From: a virus
Virus record (IMG/VR): IMGVR_UViG_3300012005_000011
Coordinates: 1-44,375 of that record
Direction: 5' to 3' (one strand)
DNA length: 44,375 bases
Of the stretch, positions 26,579 to 36,637 are shown one piece after another. The translations under genes were made by a program, and so were the position numbers. Each line of letters opens with the position of its first letter. The stretch's first letter is position 1. The notes beneath the pieces are model-generated. The model was not told where the DNA came from. It worked only from the letters and a program-made list of their open reading frames with translations, and ran no database searches.

Positions 26579-29211
26579 TATGTAGTCACCTGAAATTCAT
26601 CTGCAATAAGTGCCTGCTCATAGTTAGACACCACTGTCAACATACGTGTTCCTTGTAGCCCCGGAGGGGATGCTGGAGTGCCAACGACAAACTGCTGCTT
26701 AAAGGTTGTCATAATACCATTTGATGTATAGAAGAACCCTGCTGCCCCGCCCCAATTAGGTACTAAGGTGTATGGGACCATGTTTCCCATGTAGCCAGTC
26801 CAAGCCTGTACGCCTACGGGCGTTCCGGGGATAGTGCCATATGATGTACTATATTGTGTTAATAAATTACCGAATTGATCATATGTTGCTGGATGTGTAA
26901 TCACCCCACTATTTGATGCTGGTATTATTTGACCATCAGTATTTAAGAAATAGGGTGATAGTGTTGGGTCAATACCTATATGTGTACCAAGTTCTATTGT
27001 ACTGGAATAGGTTGGGCCTCCAACATTGGCCGTTAGTGTCATTGCAGTATTATCCGCTAGGGCTTTAGTTAGGCCCGGAGCGGCAATAGTTATAGTAGAC
27101 ACAAGTGGGTAGAAAGGGGCTGTTATCACATACTCTGTGGTATCTCCCGCAAATGTAACACTATTACCATCATATAGAGTACCTGTGCCAGAATCTAAGG
27201 CAATCTCTGTGGTTCCTATTGGATAACTACCGGGATTGTTAACTCTATAACCTGCCCCAGTGGCAGCTTCAAATGGATTATCACTCGGCGCTGCTGGGAC
27301 ACTTGTTGCCGTTGTAACTGCTGACCCATTAATCTTCATTAGAGCCAGAGTAACCTCAGACATATTTCCCTGACGTTCCAACACCATTATAGTGTTTACA
27401 ATCTTCTTAACCTTCCCCTGACATTGTATTTTTGTTGCAGCGACATCAATAGTGTGACTGAGTTCAAGGTCTGGCATAATAGGGGTTTGAAATGATACAC
27501 TTGTACCCCTATGACTAGCAATAATCTCTGTTTTGGCTTTGTTAATAGCCGTCGTGAACATGTTTGCAAATTCTCCACGCCCGCTTGGGAAACTAAGGGC
27601 TGGATTTACAGTAGCAACACCAGTTGTATATAATATTTGTGGAAGTGTAGATGGTAATGGGACATCATCATTGTTAAACCAATAACTAGAATTAGAGTAG
27701 TTGGCATTTAATGGCGCATTAGCAGAACTAGTGTAGGTATCCCATAACGTAGTATCAAATGGCACCGTTAGGGTATATGATGCTGTATGTGTGATAATTT
27801 GATATTCATTTATTGATTGTGTGGATTTTACATTTAATGCATAACGCTCAGTAATTCTCTGTGAAAAATGTGCACTAGCCACCCAATTAGCAGAGAGAAT
27901 TTTATATTCATCAATGGAGGTTGGAGGGTGGATTACAATTTGATTGGAAAACTGCCCGGCAGTAGAGGTAGGAACTTTCCTATATGTATACGTGTCATTT
28001 AGTAAATTTAGTATGCCGTTATTTAGTGGGTAATGCGTTTCATATGTGAGAGTGTTACCCTCGTCCCTCCACCGAGCACTATCAATAGCGGATTTAACCA
28101 TCCCAACAGTCGGCAGAGTTGCAGGTAAAAGTGGGCCATTGCCTTTATTAACAGCTAGACTATCCCTTGTGTATGATATTGGATCAGAGGTTGCTAAGTT
28201 CCATGCAAAGGGCCTAGAGTAGTGGTAATTACGGGTGTAATTAAAATCAACCACCATATCAATACTATTAACAATAGCTGTACGACTTTGCCACGTAATC
28301 TGAGGTTCTCTATAGTATACTGTACTGTCACCTAATGTGTAGTCTGGGGTGGCATTAGCATACCATGAATTTAATACTGGGTTGTTATATTTATCGAAGT
28401 CTAAATCTGCGGCTACAGTTTGTAGTCTATAACCTAATTCTTGTGCTGTACTATTCGTTGTCCCTGCGGCGATCATCCCTTGAACTTCTAGGCAGTAGTT
28501 GCCAATAGTTGGCAACATGTGCGCCACTTCTGTACGTATTAAATCTGTACGTCTATTAGAGCATTTTAGGGTTATCCAGAACACTGGAATAAGATTTATA
28601 ATTGGTTCATCTATATATCCTGTGAACATTCTATGCCATCCGCTGGAGTCCCTGTAATTGATATACATGGGGCTACTGTCAGCTAGGGATAGGAAACTCA
28701 TAGCTACTGGTGGTATAACCTTGAACTCACAGATTGTGGAAAGGTTAGATTCTTTTGTTATTACAATATTACTTGCAATTATTGACGGGTCTAGCAAGAC
28801 ACCATTAACTACTATATTAACATCAAAGCCATGTTGTGTATAGAATGTAGAGCTACCAGAGATGTATTGGCTTTGTGAGAATTCGAGGGAGCGTGTGATG
28901 AGGCACGTTTGATTTTGTGTAAATTTAGCAACTTGACCAGAGACGTTAACATTAAGAACTTCATTTTGGCTAAACTGAATAACTTGCCCTGTCACATTTA
29001 AATATATGAGCTGTGAGAACTTTATAGCTGTTGCTGCTAGGACAGTGTTAGTGGCAGCAAATACAAGTCTACCATCAACTTCAATGTAATTAACTGGGCT
29101 AGAATTAAACTCGCCCGTCAGGTCAAACCCATCTATAGGGGCTGCTGGTAGGACAGTTGTATCTAAGCCATATTGATTAACAGCATAATCATTGAGTGAA
29201 CTAAAGGACAT
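26578..29211 (-). CDS. Large tail hub or baseplate-like protein (877 aa)
   Basis: At 877 residues it is the largest protein of the window. The N-terminal 130 residues contain repeats ending in FSQ or FTQ (IKFSQLIYLN, VIQFSQNEVLN, VAKFTQNQ). The middle (about 150-260) includes HRMFTGYIDEPIINLIPVFW, like the tail-hub fold of gp27/gpD-type proteins. Near 655-735 is a beta module (IGTTEIALDSG, VTFAGD, IAAPGL) also found in the coat protein. It lies downstream of tape measure and fibres, so it is probably the central tail-tip protein. Function by position and partial pattern. Confidence 0.6.
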   Translation of the reverse strand: MSFSSLNDYAVNQYGLDTTVLPAAPIDGFDLTGEFNSSPVNYIEVDGRLVFAATNTVLAATAIKFSQLIYLNVTGQVIQFSQNEVLNVNVSGQVAKFTQNQTCLITRSLEFSQSQYISGSSTFYTQHGFDVNIVVNGVLLDPSIIASNIVITKESNLSTICEFKVIPPVAMSFLSLADSSPMYINYRDSSGWHRMFTGYIDEPIINLIPVFWITLKCSNRRTDLIRTEVAHMLPTIGNYCLEVQGMIAAGTTNSTAQELGYRLQTVAADLDFDKYNNPVLNSWYANATPDYTLGDSTVYYREPQITWQSRTAIVNSIDMVVDFNYTRNYHYSRPFAWNLATSDPISYTRDSLAVNKGNGPLLPATLPTVGMVKSAIDSARWRDEGNTLTYETHYPLNNGILNLLNDTYTYRKVPTSTAGQFSNQIVIHPPTSIDEYKILSANWVASAHFSQRITERYALNVKSTQSINEYQIITHTASYTLTVPFDTTLWDTYTSSANAPLNANYSNSSYWFNNDDVPLPSTLPQILYTTGVATVNPALSFPSGRGEFANMFTTAINKAKTEIIASHRGTSVSFQTPIMPDLELSHTIDVAATKIQCQGKVKKIVNTIMVLERQGNMSEVTLALMKINGSAVTTATSVPAAPSDNPFEAATGAGYRVNNPGSYPIGTTEIALDSGTGTLYDGNSVTFAGDTTEYVITAPFYPLVSTITIAAPGLTKALADNTAMTLTANVGGPTYSSTIELGTHIGIDPTLSPYFLNTDGQIIPASNSGVITHPATYDQFGNLLTQYSTSYGTIPGTPVGVQAWTGYMGNMVPYTLVPNWGGAAGFFYTSNGIMTTFKQQFVVGTPASPPGLQGTRMLTVVSNYEQALIADEFQVTT

Positions 29212-29213
29212 GT

Positions 29214-30785
29214 CTATAACACCTGATAGGCGATAAGTATTGTGCCATTTAAGGCTGCTGATGGATCAGTGTTATAAATGGTGAGGGTTGCTGAACCTGA
29301 GCCCGGGACACATTTGAAATTATTATTCATTGTAGTGTTCGTACCGCCAATAATTGTTAGTGTGACTACAGATGTAGCTGTGATTTTGGTGTTCGTCCAT
29401 GTAATGGCATAATTACCAGCGGCGGTAGTACTTAGGGAAGATGTTGTTATAACACCAGCATTTCCCGAAGCTGTAACGGCATTACTTGACTCTGTGCCAT
29501 TGACTTTAGTTAGCACCATACTAGTGGCCGTGGCAGCACCAAAGGCTGGTGTGCTTGTCCATGCAAGATCCGTTGCACCTGAATTTACTGTCAATACTTG
29601 ATTTGCCGTACCAGCATACATAGCTAATGTTGCAGATGAATTAGATCCCGGAATAGCGCAGGCCGTATTACCAATAGCGGACGCTATATTATTATTTGAT
29701 CCAGTGATTATAAATCTGTTAGCATTAACAGAGGCTGGCATTATTAGGCTTGGCGCATTAATATTGTATTGATAATTCCAAGAGGTGTTAGTTGTACCAG
29801 AGGCTAAAATACACGTAACTATTGCTCGTGTACCTGCTTGCATAGCAATGATAGTGGATGGCGCTTGTGTTTGTACAGTGAGAACACCAGTAGTTAGGTT
29901 AACTATTTCCCATGATTGCCCAGCAACTAAGGCTGTGGCTAGTGGCATTTGGCAGGTGTTAGCGCCTGTGCCTGTGTAGTACTGAATTTTCTTACTTGCA
30001 ACAGTTAGGGTGTCTGTAGTGCTGCCAGATACAGATTGTGTTTTAAATGCCTCTATATGGTTATTAGCAGACATATTAACGTTAGTATCCCACTCTGACA
30101 CTGTACTAGCTGTAGGTGTAGCCGTACCACTCCCACCACCAGCTGCCGCCCAAGTACCATCACCCCTCCAGAATGTGGAAGAGGACGCACTTGTACCGCC
30201 GTTGAGATTTGCAACAGGTAAATTACCTGTAGCATTAGCAACTGGAATAGATGTACAGTTGGTTAGTGCGCCAGAGGCCGGAGTGCCGAGTGCCGGAGCT
30301 ATCAGCGCCTGACCTGATGGTAGAACTACTGTACCTGTAAAGGTGGGGGAAGCTTTAGGGGCTAATAGGTTCAATTGTGTTTGTATTGCTGAGGTTAGTC
30401 CATGGATGTAACCTATTTCCGTAGCAGTTGTACTACCTATTGATGTTGCTGTAGGTAGTGTACAAGCTGTGGTTATTACGGGGCTATCTAAATCGGCCTT
30501 CCTATCTAAAGAGTTAGCTGTTACGCGTAGTGATATTAAACACCCGCTTGTAAACGCACTTGCAGACGTGCCCTCTTGAGCACGTACAATGGTGACAGTT
30601 GTACCACTGATTGCTGTGGCTTGTACAATTTCTAAGTTACCACCATCTATTAGTGTAAGGTTGCATGTCACGCCAGACCCTATAGAGGGAAACCCCGTGG
30701 CTGATGTTACAACTAAAGACGTAGCCCCTATTAATATAGAGCCATTCAGAGTTGTTTCATAATTGTTAGCGTGAATACGTGTCAT
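29214..30785 (-). CDS. Tail fibre protein (523 aa)
   Basis: The first 95 residues are an anchor domain shared with the 628-residue fibre ([20 protein letters not shown], then [13 protein letters not shown] and SLDRKADL). The shaft has classic fibre motifs ([50 protein letters not shown]). The C-terminal part is Thr/Asn-rich. Such proteins are trimers that reach for the host surface. AAGAGAAC precedes the start. It is separated from the other fibre by one small gene. Confidence 0.85.
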   Translation of the reverse strand: MTRIHANNYETTLNGSILIGATSLVVTSATGFPSIGSGVTCNLTLIDGGNLEIVQATAISGTTVTIVRAQEGTSASAFTSGCLISLRVTANSLDRKADLDSPVITTACTLPTATSIGSTTATEIGYIHGLTSAIQTQLNLLAPKASPTFTGTVVLPSGQALIAPALGTPASGALTNCTSIPVANATGNLPVANLNGGTSASSSTFWRGDGTWAAAGGGSGTATPTASTVSEWDTNVNMSANNHIEAFKTQSVSGSTTDTLTVASKKIQYYTGTGANTCQMPLATALVAGQSWEIVNLTTGVLTVQTQAPSTIIAMQAGTRAIVTCILASGTTNTSWNYQYNINAPSLIMPASVNANRFIITGSNNNIASAIGNTACAIPGSNSSATLAMYAGTANQVLTVNSGATDLAWTSTPAFGAATATSMVLTKVNGTESSNAVTASGNAGVITTSSLSTTAAGNYAITWTNTKITATSVVTLTIIGGTNTTMNNNFKCVPGSGSATLTIYNTDPSAALNGTILIAYQVL

Positions 30786-30794
30786 TTAGTTCTC

Positions 30795-31040
30795 TTAGTT
30801 GGGGAATACCAAACCTGTAAATTCTCTACCTGCTGCGATTGCTGCTGTAAAGCCTGATAGGCTTCGGCCGTCAGCCACAATGTCAGCTTCAACCACCATT
30901 ACATCTAGGTATTGGTAATTGCGCACAGCGGTGCTGAGGGATTCAATATTCTTGTCCCCTGCAATAGCTACATCAATAGCATTTACACTATCTACCATCG
31001 CATTGAATTTGTCTGTAATTGTTGGGACGTAGTAGTCCAT
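30795..31040 (-). CDS. Small protein between two tail fibres (81 aa)
   Basis: MDYYVPTITDKFNAMVDSVN is helical, with acidic middle and Ala/Gly-rich end (FTAAIAAGREFTGLVF). GAGGAAAATATT precedes the start. Its place between two fibre genes suggests a fibre chaperone or virion linker, but no family is recognised. Confidence 0.65.
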   Translation of the reverse strand: MDYYVPTITDKFNAMVDSVNAIDVAIAGDKNIESLSTAVRNYQYLDVMVVEADIVADGRSLSGFTAAIAAGREFTGLVFPN

Positions 31041-31054
31041 AATATTTTCCTCTA

Positions 31055-32941
31055 TTAAGCGTCTGGGTAAGCCGCAAATTTATAATAAGTGCCATTGATT
31101 TTCATTCTAATAAAACCCGAGCATGTTATGGCTGGTGTAATAGCTCCACCAACACCTGTTGATGTGTATAAACTAGCATCACCACGCAAGCCTACCGGGT
31201 ATGACGAGGAGCCAATAGCTATACCGGGGCCGTTATCACCTGATGTTGCCCCAGTAGCTATGTCTGCCATCGCCCCAGTACCAATAGCAATCGCGCCCAC
31301 TGCTGTGGCAGAGTTTACCCCCGCTTGATATCCTAATATGAGATTGTAAGTGCCTGATGTCAACGCGGTACAACCAAAGATTACACTCCACCCGGATTGG
31401 TGCCCGATCGCCGTATTACTATTGCCCGTGACTGCATTTAATGAGTATTCACCAATACCAACGCAACTATTAAATCCCACACCCCCACCACCAGCACCTG
31501 TTCCTACCATCACGTTAACAATGCCCGTACTATTGGTAAAACCTGCTTGATAGCCTATGTAGGTGTTGTCCGTGGCTGTGGTTATTGCATACCCCGCCTC
31601 CATGCCAATACACACATTTAAGGAGCCGGTCGTGAGGCTAGCTAGCGTGTAGTACCCCAACCCCACGTTGTTATCTCCTGACGAACATATTGCTAAACAG
31701 TTAACCCCTAATGCGGTATTGTTGGAGCCTCCTAAGATAGCTGCCAGACTACCATTGCCCACCCCAGTATTATAATCCCCGGTTGCAGGTGTGGCTAAAA
31801 CCCCCACACCAACCGCTGTATTATGTGCAACTGATCCATTACCTAGCCCGATACGTAGCCCATGTATAATACTGTCTGCCGAAGTGGTTATTGTTGTAAG
31901 GGAAGTAAGCGACCCCGTTCCAGCACTTAGATTACCAGAGGCTATTGTACCTAATGCCGGAGTGACAAAGGTTGCTGATGTAGTTAATAAGATAGCACCA
32001 GAGCCATTAACATTAGCTGCCAAGGCTGTAGCCACACCAGTACCATATCCAGTAGTCCCAGCAATCGGCAAGCCTGTACATGATGTTAATGTACCGGAGG
32101 ATGGTGTACCAAGGGCTGGTGTTACTAATGTAGGGCTTGTTGTGGCAACTAAATTACCAGAACCATTTAAGGTTCCCCATGTAGGAATTGTATTACTCCC
32201 AGACAGTAGGGGTAATCCAGCCGTTGCCGTACCAGCAAGGATGGCACCTGCACTAGCTGTACTATATAACACACCACCGTTACTGGCTGTTAAGGCTGCA
32301 TTTGTACCACCATTAGCAAGGGACAATGGTAAGGCGAGGGATTCATTAGATAAAATTGTATAGTCAGCATACCACGAAGCTGCTGTTGTTCCAGATGTTA
32401 AAATACATGTCAAAGTTAGTTTTGTATTGGCAGCCATAGCTTGAATAGGGTTAGCACCAGAACTTTGTACAGTGACTACACCACTACTAAGATTGTAGTG
32501 GGTGAATTGTTGATATTGTCTTAATGTGGATGTAGCAGGCATAACTACTGTTTGCGTGGTGCTTCCTGTCCAGAATTGTATTTGCGTACTACCAACTGCT
32601 AAAGTTGTTGTTGCTGTGGCTGTTGCTGTACTTGTACCACTGGCCATATCCTGTTTACGATCTAAGCTATCAGCCGTTGGACGCAGGCTCACAGTGCTGC
32701 CACTAGCAAACGCTGAGGCCGATGTACCCTCCTGCGCTCTTACAATAGTTATTGTTGTTGTGCTATTAGAGGTACACTGCACGATCTCTATAGTACTACC
32801 ATTCTGTATTGTCAGGTTGCAGGTTACACCAGCACCAATGGTTGGGAACCCAGTTATTGTACTAACCACCAAAGTAGAGGCAACGTTAGTTATACCGCCG
32901 TTTAATGTTGTAAGATAGTTGTTACTATGAATTCTAGTCAT
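31055..32941 (-). CDS. Tail fibre with beta-roll repeats (628 aa)
   Basis: Residues 1-97 are the anchor domain shared with the 523-residue fibre ([37 protein letters not shown]). From about 365 to 560 come repeats of the YadA-head kind: HNTAVGVGVL, YNTGVGNGSL, NNTALGVNCL, NNVGLGYYTL, LNVCIGMEAGY, DNTYIGYQAG, SNTAIGHQSG. Each repeat forms one turn of a left-handed beta-roll in related adhesins. The protein is probably a trimeric receptor-binding fibre. Its start overlaps the previous gene's stop. Confidence 0.85.
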   Translation of the reverse strand: MTRIHSNNYLTTLNGGITNVASTLVVSTITGFPTIGAGVTCNLTIQNGSTIEIVQCTSNSTTTITIVRAQEGTSASAFASGSTVSLRPTADSLDRKQDMASGTSTATATATTTLAVGSTQIQFWTGSTTQTVVMPATSTLRQYQQFTHYNLSSGVVTVQSSGANPIQAMAANTKLTLTCILTSGTTAASWYADYTILSNESLALPLSLANGGTNAALTASNGGVLYSTASAGAILAGTATAGLPLLSGSNTIPTWGTLNGSGNLVATTSPTLVTPALGTPSSGTLTSCTGLPIAGTTGYGTGVATALAANVNGSGAILLTTSATFVTPALGTIASGNLSAGTGSLTSLTTITTSADSIIHGLRIGLGNGSVAHNTAVGVGVLATPATGDYNTGVGNGSLAAILGGSNNTALGVNCLAICSSGDNNVGLGYYTLASLTTGSLNVCIGMEAGYAITTATDNTYIGYQAGFTNSTGIVNVMVGTGAGGGGVGFNSCVGIGEYSLNAVTGNSNTAIGHQSGWSVIFGCTALTSGTYNLILGYQAGVNSATAVGAIAIGTGAMADIATGATSGDNGPGIAIGSSSYPVGLRGDASLYTSTGVGGAITPAITCSGFIRMKINGTYYKFAAYPDA

Positions 32942-33561
32942 TATGCAGTACCTGTTTCAATACAGGTATTTATATTAATACCTATCTCTTCATTACCTGT
33001 GTTATTTGCAACAGTTGTCACGGCATTGGTTAGACTTAAGTAAATAGGTACTGCCCCCGCCGTTCCTCCCGCCACCGTTACACCTACGGAAAGGGCTGCC
33101 CCTGCGGTAGCCCCTGCAACCCCCCCTGACGAAAGAGCCATTCTAATTTCTGTTGTTGCGTGATGAGCACTAACTAAAGTCCATATTGCTGTACCATCTG
33201 ATACAGTAGCACCTATAGGGCTTGTGGGCCAAGACGGCTGTGAAGCCGCCACAGTACCAGCCGTGGAACATGTGTATACAAATCCGTTACCACCTATTGG
33301 CTGCACCTTATTACCAACGACGTATGCTGTAAGCGTCACCCATATAGGGAGAATATCCGCGGGAGTGAATGTAATGTTAGCAACACCGGGACTAGAAGCA
33401 GCTTGTAACTGTCTAGTTGTTAGCAAACTGCCTAGATATAGAGTAAAGAGTTGTGGGTTATCTGACAAATCTGTCTTGCTTATAACTTGGAAGTCCCCAT
33501 TGAAGGCACTTGTAAGTCCTGAGTCTGTAAATAAATTAAAACTTGAGCCTGCAAAAGCCAT
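32941..33561 (-). CDS. Tail-module protein with a small wall- or fibre-type domain (206 aa)
   Basis: MAFAGSSFNLFTDSGLTSAF starts a beta-rich protein. Around 75-130, WVTLTAYVVGNKVQP then FVYTCSTAGTVAASQPSWP and DGTAIWTLV match the short W...Y..G...P...G..Y.C...G.S...P.WP...G....DG...W domain common in phage tails and chitin-binding-like proteins. The tail is Ala/Gly/Val-rich. It lies between tape measure and fibres, so it is probably a distal-tail or fibre-attachment part. Confidence 0.65.
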   Translation of the reverse strand: MAFAGSSFNLFTDSGLTSAFNGDFQVISKTDLSDNPQLFTLYLGSLLTTRQLQAASSPGVANITFTPADILPIWVTLTAYVVGNKVQPIGGNGFVYTCSTAGTVAASQPSWPTSPIGATVSDGTAIWTLVSAHHATTEIRMALSSGGVAGATAGAALSVGVTVAGGTAGAVPIYLSLTNAVTTVANNTGNEEIGININTCIETGTA

Positions 33562-33570
33562 TATGAATTC

Positions 33571-34788
33571 CTATTGATGTGCCGTTGAGGCGTTCCCGAA
33601 TTGCTTTTCTACCTGAGCACTAATTTGTCTTTGGTTTTCTATGGAGTGTACAACGCGGGCTATAAAGCCTTCCGCCGCGTCCACTTTAACAGTGACACCA
33701 ACTTGCTGATTAGAGCCACCGCTTTTAGCACCACTATTTAAAGGAGAGAATGTTTGTGCTTGTGGTCCAAGACCTAGAATACTCCTACCACGATTTACAG
33801 CATCTAACTCAAATCCATGTTGTGTTTTAGCAATGTTGGTTGTTAGATCTGCTATGCCTAAGGTTGCTACACGGAATGTTTGTAGAGCAGTTGCAGCTAG
33901 AGCATCAAATGCTATAATAACAATATTTACTGCATTTTCTAACCCCTTTAATACTATGAAAGCCCCTTTAAAGCCTATGGCAATATCCTGCGCTGCTATT
34001 TTAGCAACTGCCCCCATACCACCCATAGATTTGGTGCTATTCATTATCCAAGTTATAAGGTTTTCTAGGGCGGGCACAACTGCTGCAGTAAGTTGATTTT
34101 TAAATCCACCCCATAAAGCATTTAGTGCAATAATTTCTTTACCAAATTTATGTACAGATGCAACTTGCTTTCCTGAAAGAGCTGTGCCAAAGCTGTCAAA
34201 TTGTTTCTCTGCATCACTGACGCCCTCTTTAACTAAACTAAGGGCAATAAGTCCACCACGTCCAAATATTCCTGTAGCTGCGGCAGCCCTCTTGTCTTGG
34301 TTTTCAATATTACCAAGACCTTTTATAATTACATTAAACTGCTCTTCTATGGGTAAATTCATGATATCTTTCATGGATATACCCATTTCTGTAAAGTACT
34401 TTCCTACAATAGCACTACTGCCAAGTGTTCCACCAGCAATGTTACCAATGTTCTTTTCCATAAATTTTAGTGTAGTATTTAATTGTTCTCCACTAACTCC
34501 TGCCAGTTTAGCAGCATAACCTAATCTTTGCATAGCCTCAACACCAATGCCCAGCCGTTCAGATGAATGTGCCAAGTCATCCATTTTTTCCACTGACTCA
34601 GATATTATGGATTTTAATGCAAAAAAACCACCAGTTACAGCGCCAGCAAGAATTCCGGCAACGGACATTAGCCCTAACTTTGCTTTACTAGCAAAACTGC
34701 TAGTTTCCTCTGCTGCTGCGATAAGACCAGCTTTAAACTGTGTGGAGTCTAGTTTTAATTTTGCGACTAAGTCAGCTATTAATGCCAT
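33571..34788 (-). CDS. Tape measure protein (405 aa)
   Basis: It follows the tail-assembly frameshift pair and has the tape-measure pattern: MALIADLVAKLKLDSTQFKA, helical stretches with Ala/Gly hydrophobics (SVAGILAGAVTGGFFALKSI), ERLGIGVEAMQRLGYAAKLA, and a membrane-like segment (LNALWGGFKNQLTAAVVPAL). Tape measures set tail length; 405 residues is very short, implying a stubby siphovirus tail of roughly 60 nm. The start ATG is next to the upstream stop. Confidence 0.85.
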   Translation of the reverse strand: MALIADLVAKLKLDSTQFKAGLIAAAEETSSFASKAKLGLMSVAGILAGAVTGGFFALKSIISESVEKMDDLAHSSERLGIGVEAMQRLGYAAKLAGVSGEQLNTTLKFMEKNIGNIAGGTLGSSAIVGKYFTEMGISMKDIMNLPIEEQFNVIIKGLGNIENQDKRAAAATGIFGRGGLIALSLVKEGVSDAEKQFDSFGTALSGKQVASVHKFGKEIIALNALWGGFKNQLTAAVVPALENLITWIMNSTKSMGGMGAVAKIAAQDIAIGFKGAFIVLKGLENAVNIVIIAFDALAATALQTFRVATLGIADLTTNIAKTQHGFELDAVNRGRSILGLGPQAQTFSPLNSGAKSGGSNQQVGVTVKVDAAEGFIARVVHSIENQRQISAQVEKQFGNASTAHQ

Positions 34789-35037
34789 TTATGAACCTAA
34801 CCCTTGTATCATTGCCCTCATTAGTCGGGCCTCTTCTTCCAGAGATTGCCCACGCTGGGCCTCCATCTCACATTCTAGCTTATTCTTTTCCACCCACTTT
34901 TCATCCTTGAGCATGTCATATGCTGCCCACTCCATGATATCGTTGCTATCCATAGCATTATATAGCTGGGTGAGGGTGTGAAAGCCGAGCCGCTCCACAA
35001 GTGACATTGCGTACACATGGAAGGGTCGGCCTATTAG
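34789..35037 (-). CDS. gpT-like part of the tail assembly chaperone, made by -1 frameshift
   Basis: This frame (LIGRPFH, then VYAMSLVERLGFHTLTQLYN) has no ribosome binding site or good start of its own. It joins the upstream gene by slipping at A AAA AAC (35037-35043), which directly precedes that gene's TAA. The fusion would be 198 residues. This mirrors lambda gpG/gpGT, where the T part recruits tail-tube subunits to the tape measure. Confidence 0.8.
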   Translation of the reverse strand, partial: LIGRPFHVYAMSLVERLGFHTLTQLYNAMDSNDIMEWAAYDMLKDEKWVEKNKLECEMEAQRGQSLEEEARLMRAMIQGLGS

Positions 35038-35384
35038 TTTTTTGCTAAACCCTCTACATCTTTACTTGTGATCATGTTAAGGCGTTGAGCTGCTGCAAAC
35101 ACTCTATCTAGAGCGGCACAGCTTTTATGACCTAGTTTGGCTATATCAGCTTCATCAAACAAGAGTTTTCCGTTCTCGTCTGTGATTGTGGCTGCTGCCA
35201 ACTTAGCTCGAATGTTACTTGTATTAACACCACCGTTCTTGCCTATGATATCAGCTTCAAACCTGTCTCGACTAAAACCAGACATTGTACATACACGAAC
35301 ATCACCGCCCCATTCAGGGACGGAAACAATTTCTGATTTTAAATCATCTTGTGTCAATATTTGATCTTTAGTGAGTAGAATCAT
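35034..35384 (-). CDS. gpG-like tail assembly chaperone (116 aa)
   Basis: MILLTKDQILTQDDLKSEIV leads to a small alpha/beta protein containing SGFSRDRFEADIIG, typical of the gpG-like chaperones between tail-tube and tape-measure genes. Its last codons GCA AAA AAC TAA contain a canonical -1 slippery heptamer, so a fraction of ribosomes make the longer gpG-T form. The gene order tube, G, T, tape measure is standard. Confidence 0.85.
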   Translation of the reverse strand: MILLTKDQILTQDDLKSEIVSVPEWGGDVRVCTMSGFSRDRFEADIIGKNGGVNTSNIRAKLAAATITDENGKLLFDEADIAKLGHKSCAALDRVFAAAQRLNMITSKDVEGLAKN

Positions 35385-35388
35385 AAAC

Positions 35389-35793
35389 TTAACTCCAAAC
35401 TACCGCGCCTGTTATGCGCAAAGTAATAACACCTTCAACAATACCATCTGCTTTAACATCGGCAGTCATAGACTCAACCCATGCACTAAACGTTGCTGTT
35501 TTAAGTGTGCTTGATGGCAATACAATAACAACGGTTTCTGTAAGTTGTGAGGCTTGAGCTGTGAAACAAGCTGCTTGACCAGCATCGTCCTCATCCCGTA
35601 TGACATCAATGGTCATTGTTCCGAAGTCACGCAAACCTTGAAGATATTGTTTTGCTGTACTGGCTAAGGTTGTGACATCAATTGCTGACGCCTTACCAGA
35701 GCCAACACCGCTTATTGACTTAACACCACCAATTGCAGCACTGTTGAAAGTGATGGTGGTACCCTGTGATAAAATTGGTACTGCTACAGTCAT
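35389..35793 (-). CDS. Major tail (tube) protein (134 aa)
   Basis: MTVAVPILSQGTTITFNSAA, GFGT-like DFGTMTIDVI and the end GVITLRITGAVVW match small tail-tube proteins of the gpV/TP901 kind. It is encoded between the tail terminator and the chaperone pair, the usual place. It stacks in hexameric rings to form the tail tube. AGGAGTCTTAA-type site precedes the start. Confidence 0.85.
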   Translation of the reverse strand: MTVAVPILSQGTTITFNSAAIGGVKSISGVGSGKASAIDVTTLASTAKQYLQGLRDFGTMTIDVIRDEDDAGQAACFTAQASQLTETVVIVLPSSTLKTATFSAWVESMTADVKADGIVEGVITLRITGAVVWS

Positions 35794-35806
35794 TTAAGAC
35801 TCCTAA

Positions 35807-36202
35807 TTAAGAATAACAAAGGTAGTGGATTTCCACGAACCCGACGAACCACGACTCCTGTCTCTGGGCTTTGCCCAGCCCCACTTCCTGAATAAATATT
35901 GTATCTGTTGCTGTTAATGTTTTACTGGAGGAGAATAAAGATTTAATCCCATCTAGTAAACCATCAATTGTTGCTATGCCTTTTTCTAGTGGTACAAATA
36001 CATCCACTTGGTATATCCCTTTATGTAACTCTACACCATTGAGCTGGTTCAACTGAGAGGATACTGGCATAAGGGTGGGACGTAAGAACGTAGCATTTTC
36101 TACCGGCACAAAGGCTATATTAGGCCATGCAACTGGGGGAATACTTGACAGTGTTGCTAGTCGTGTATTTAATGCTATCTCTATATTTGTAAAAACACCC
36201 AT
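35807..36202 (-). CDS. Tail terminator-like protein (131 aa)
   Basis: MGVFTNIEIALNTRLATLSS, then WPNIAFVP and GIYQVDVFVP, fit the phage tail terminator (gpU/DUF4128-like) fold that caps the tail tube and joins it to the head. It sits between the gp10-like protein and the tube gene. Confidence 0.8.
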   Translation of the reverse strand: MGVFTNIEIALNTRLATLSSIPPVAWPNIAFVPVENATFLRPTLMPVSSQLNQLNGVELHKGIYQVDVFVPLEKGIATIDGLLDGIKSLFSSSKTLTATDTIFIQEVGLGKAQRQESWFVGFVEIHYLCYS

Positions 36203-36205
36203 TAA

Positions 36206-36637
36206 TTAAAACCTATCAAATAAACCACTGTTAAACAACTCTGCATTACCACTTTCAGCCCTGTTAACACTATCGGCGGCTGTTTGTATAATTTGTGGCC
36301 ATAGTGATATAGCCCTTTTTAACATACCATTTGGAGCTTGTGTACTCCACCCATCCTCAACCCTTTGAGCATATATTACAGGGTTTGATAGTATTGCCTC
36401 TGTTACCCCATTGAAATTTAATCTCCAACTACCTTTTAATGTCCCCGGCTCATAGAATGGGTTAGTGTTGGGGTATTTCCATAATTCTGGCTTACCAACT
36501 GGAGTCCAATTTACCGTATTTAAATAAACACTCTCACAACTTTCTTTAAAAACCTTTTCTGCCATGTGCTCTATTGTCTTTTCTGCTAGGTCCATTTCAC
36601 TTAAAAGTTTAGCAATGTCAAAGGTTACTTCTATCAT
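36206..36637 (-). CDS. HK97 gp10-like neck or tail-completion protein (143 aa)
   Basis: A helical N-terminus (IAKLLSEMDLAEKTIEHMAE) is followed by TPVGKPELWKY, GTLKGSWRLNF and VIYAQRVEDG, the usual features of the HK97-gp10/minor tail Z family. It is needed to complete the tail end or neck. The gene order with its neighbours supports the call. Confidence 0.8.
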   Translation of the reverse strand: MIEVTFDIAKLLSEMDLAEKTIEHMAEKVFKESCESVYLNTVNWTPVGKPELWKYPNTNPFYEPGTLKGSWRLNFNGVTEAILSNPVIYAQRVEDGWSTQAPNGMLKRAISLWPQIIQTAADSVNRAESGNAELFNSGLFDRF

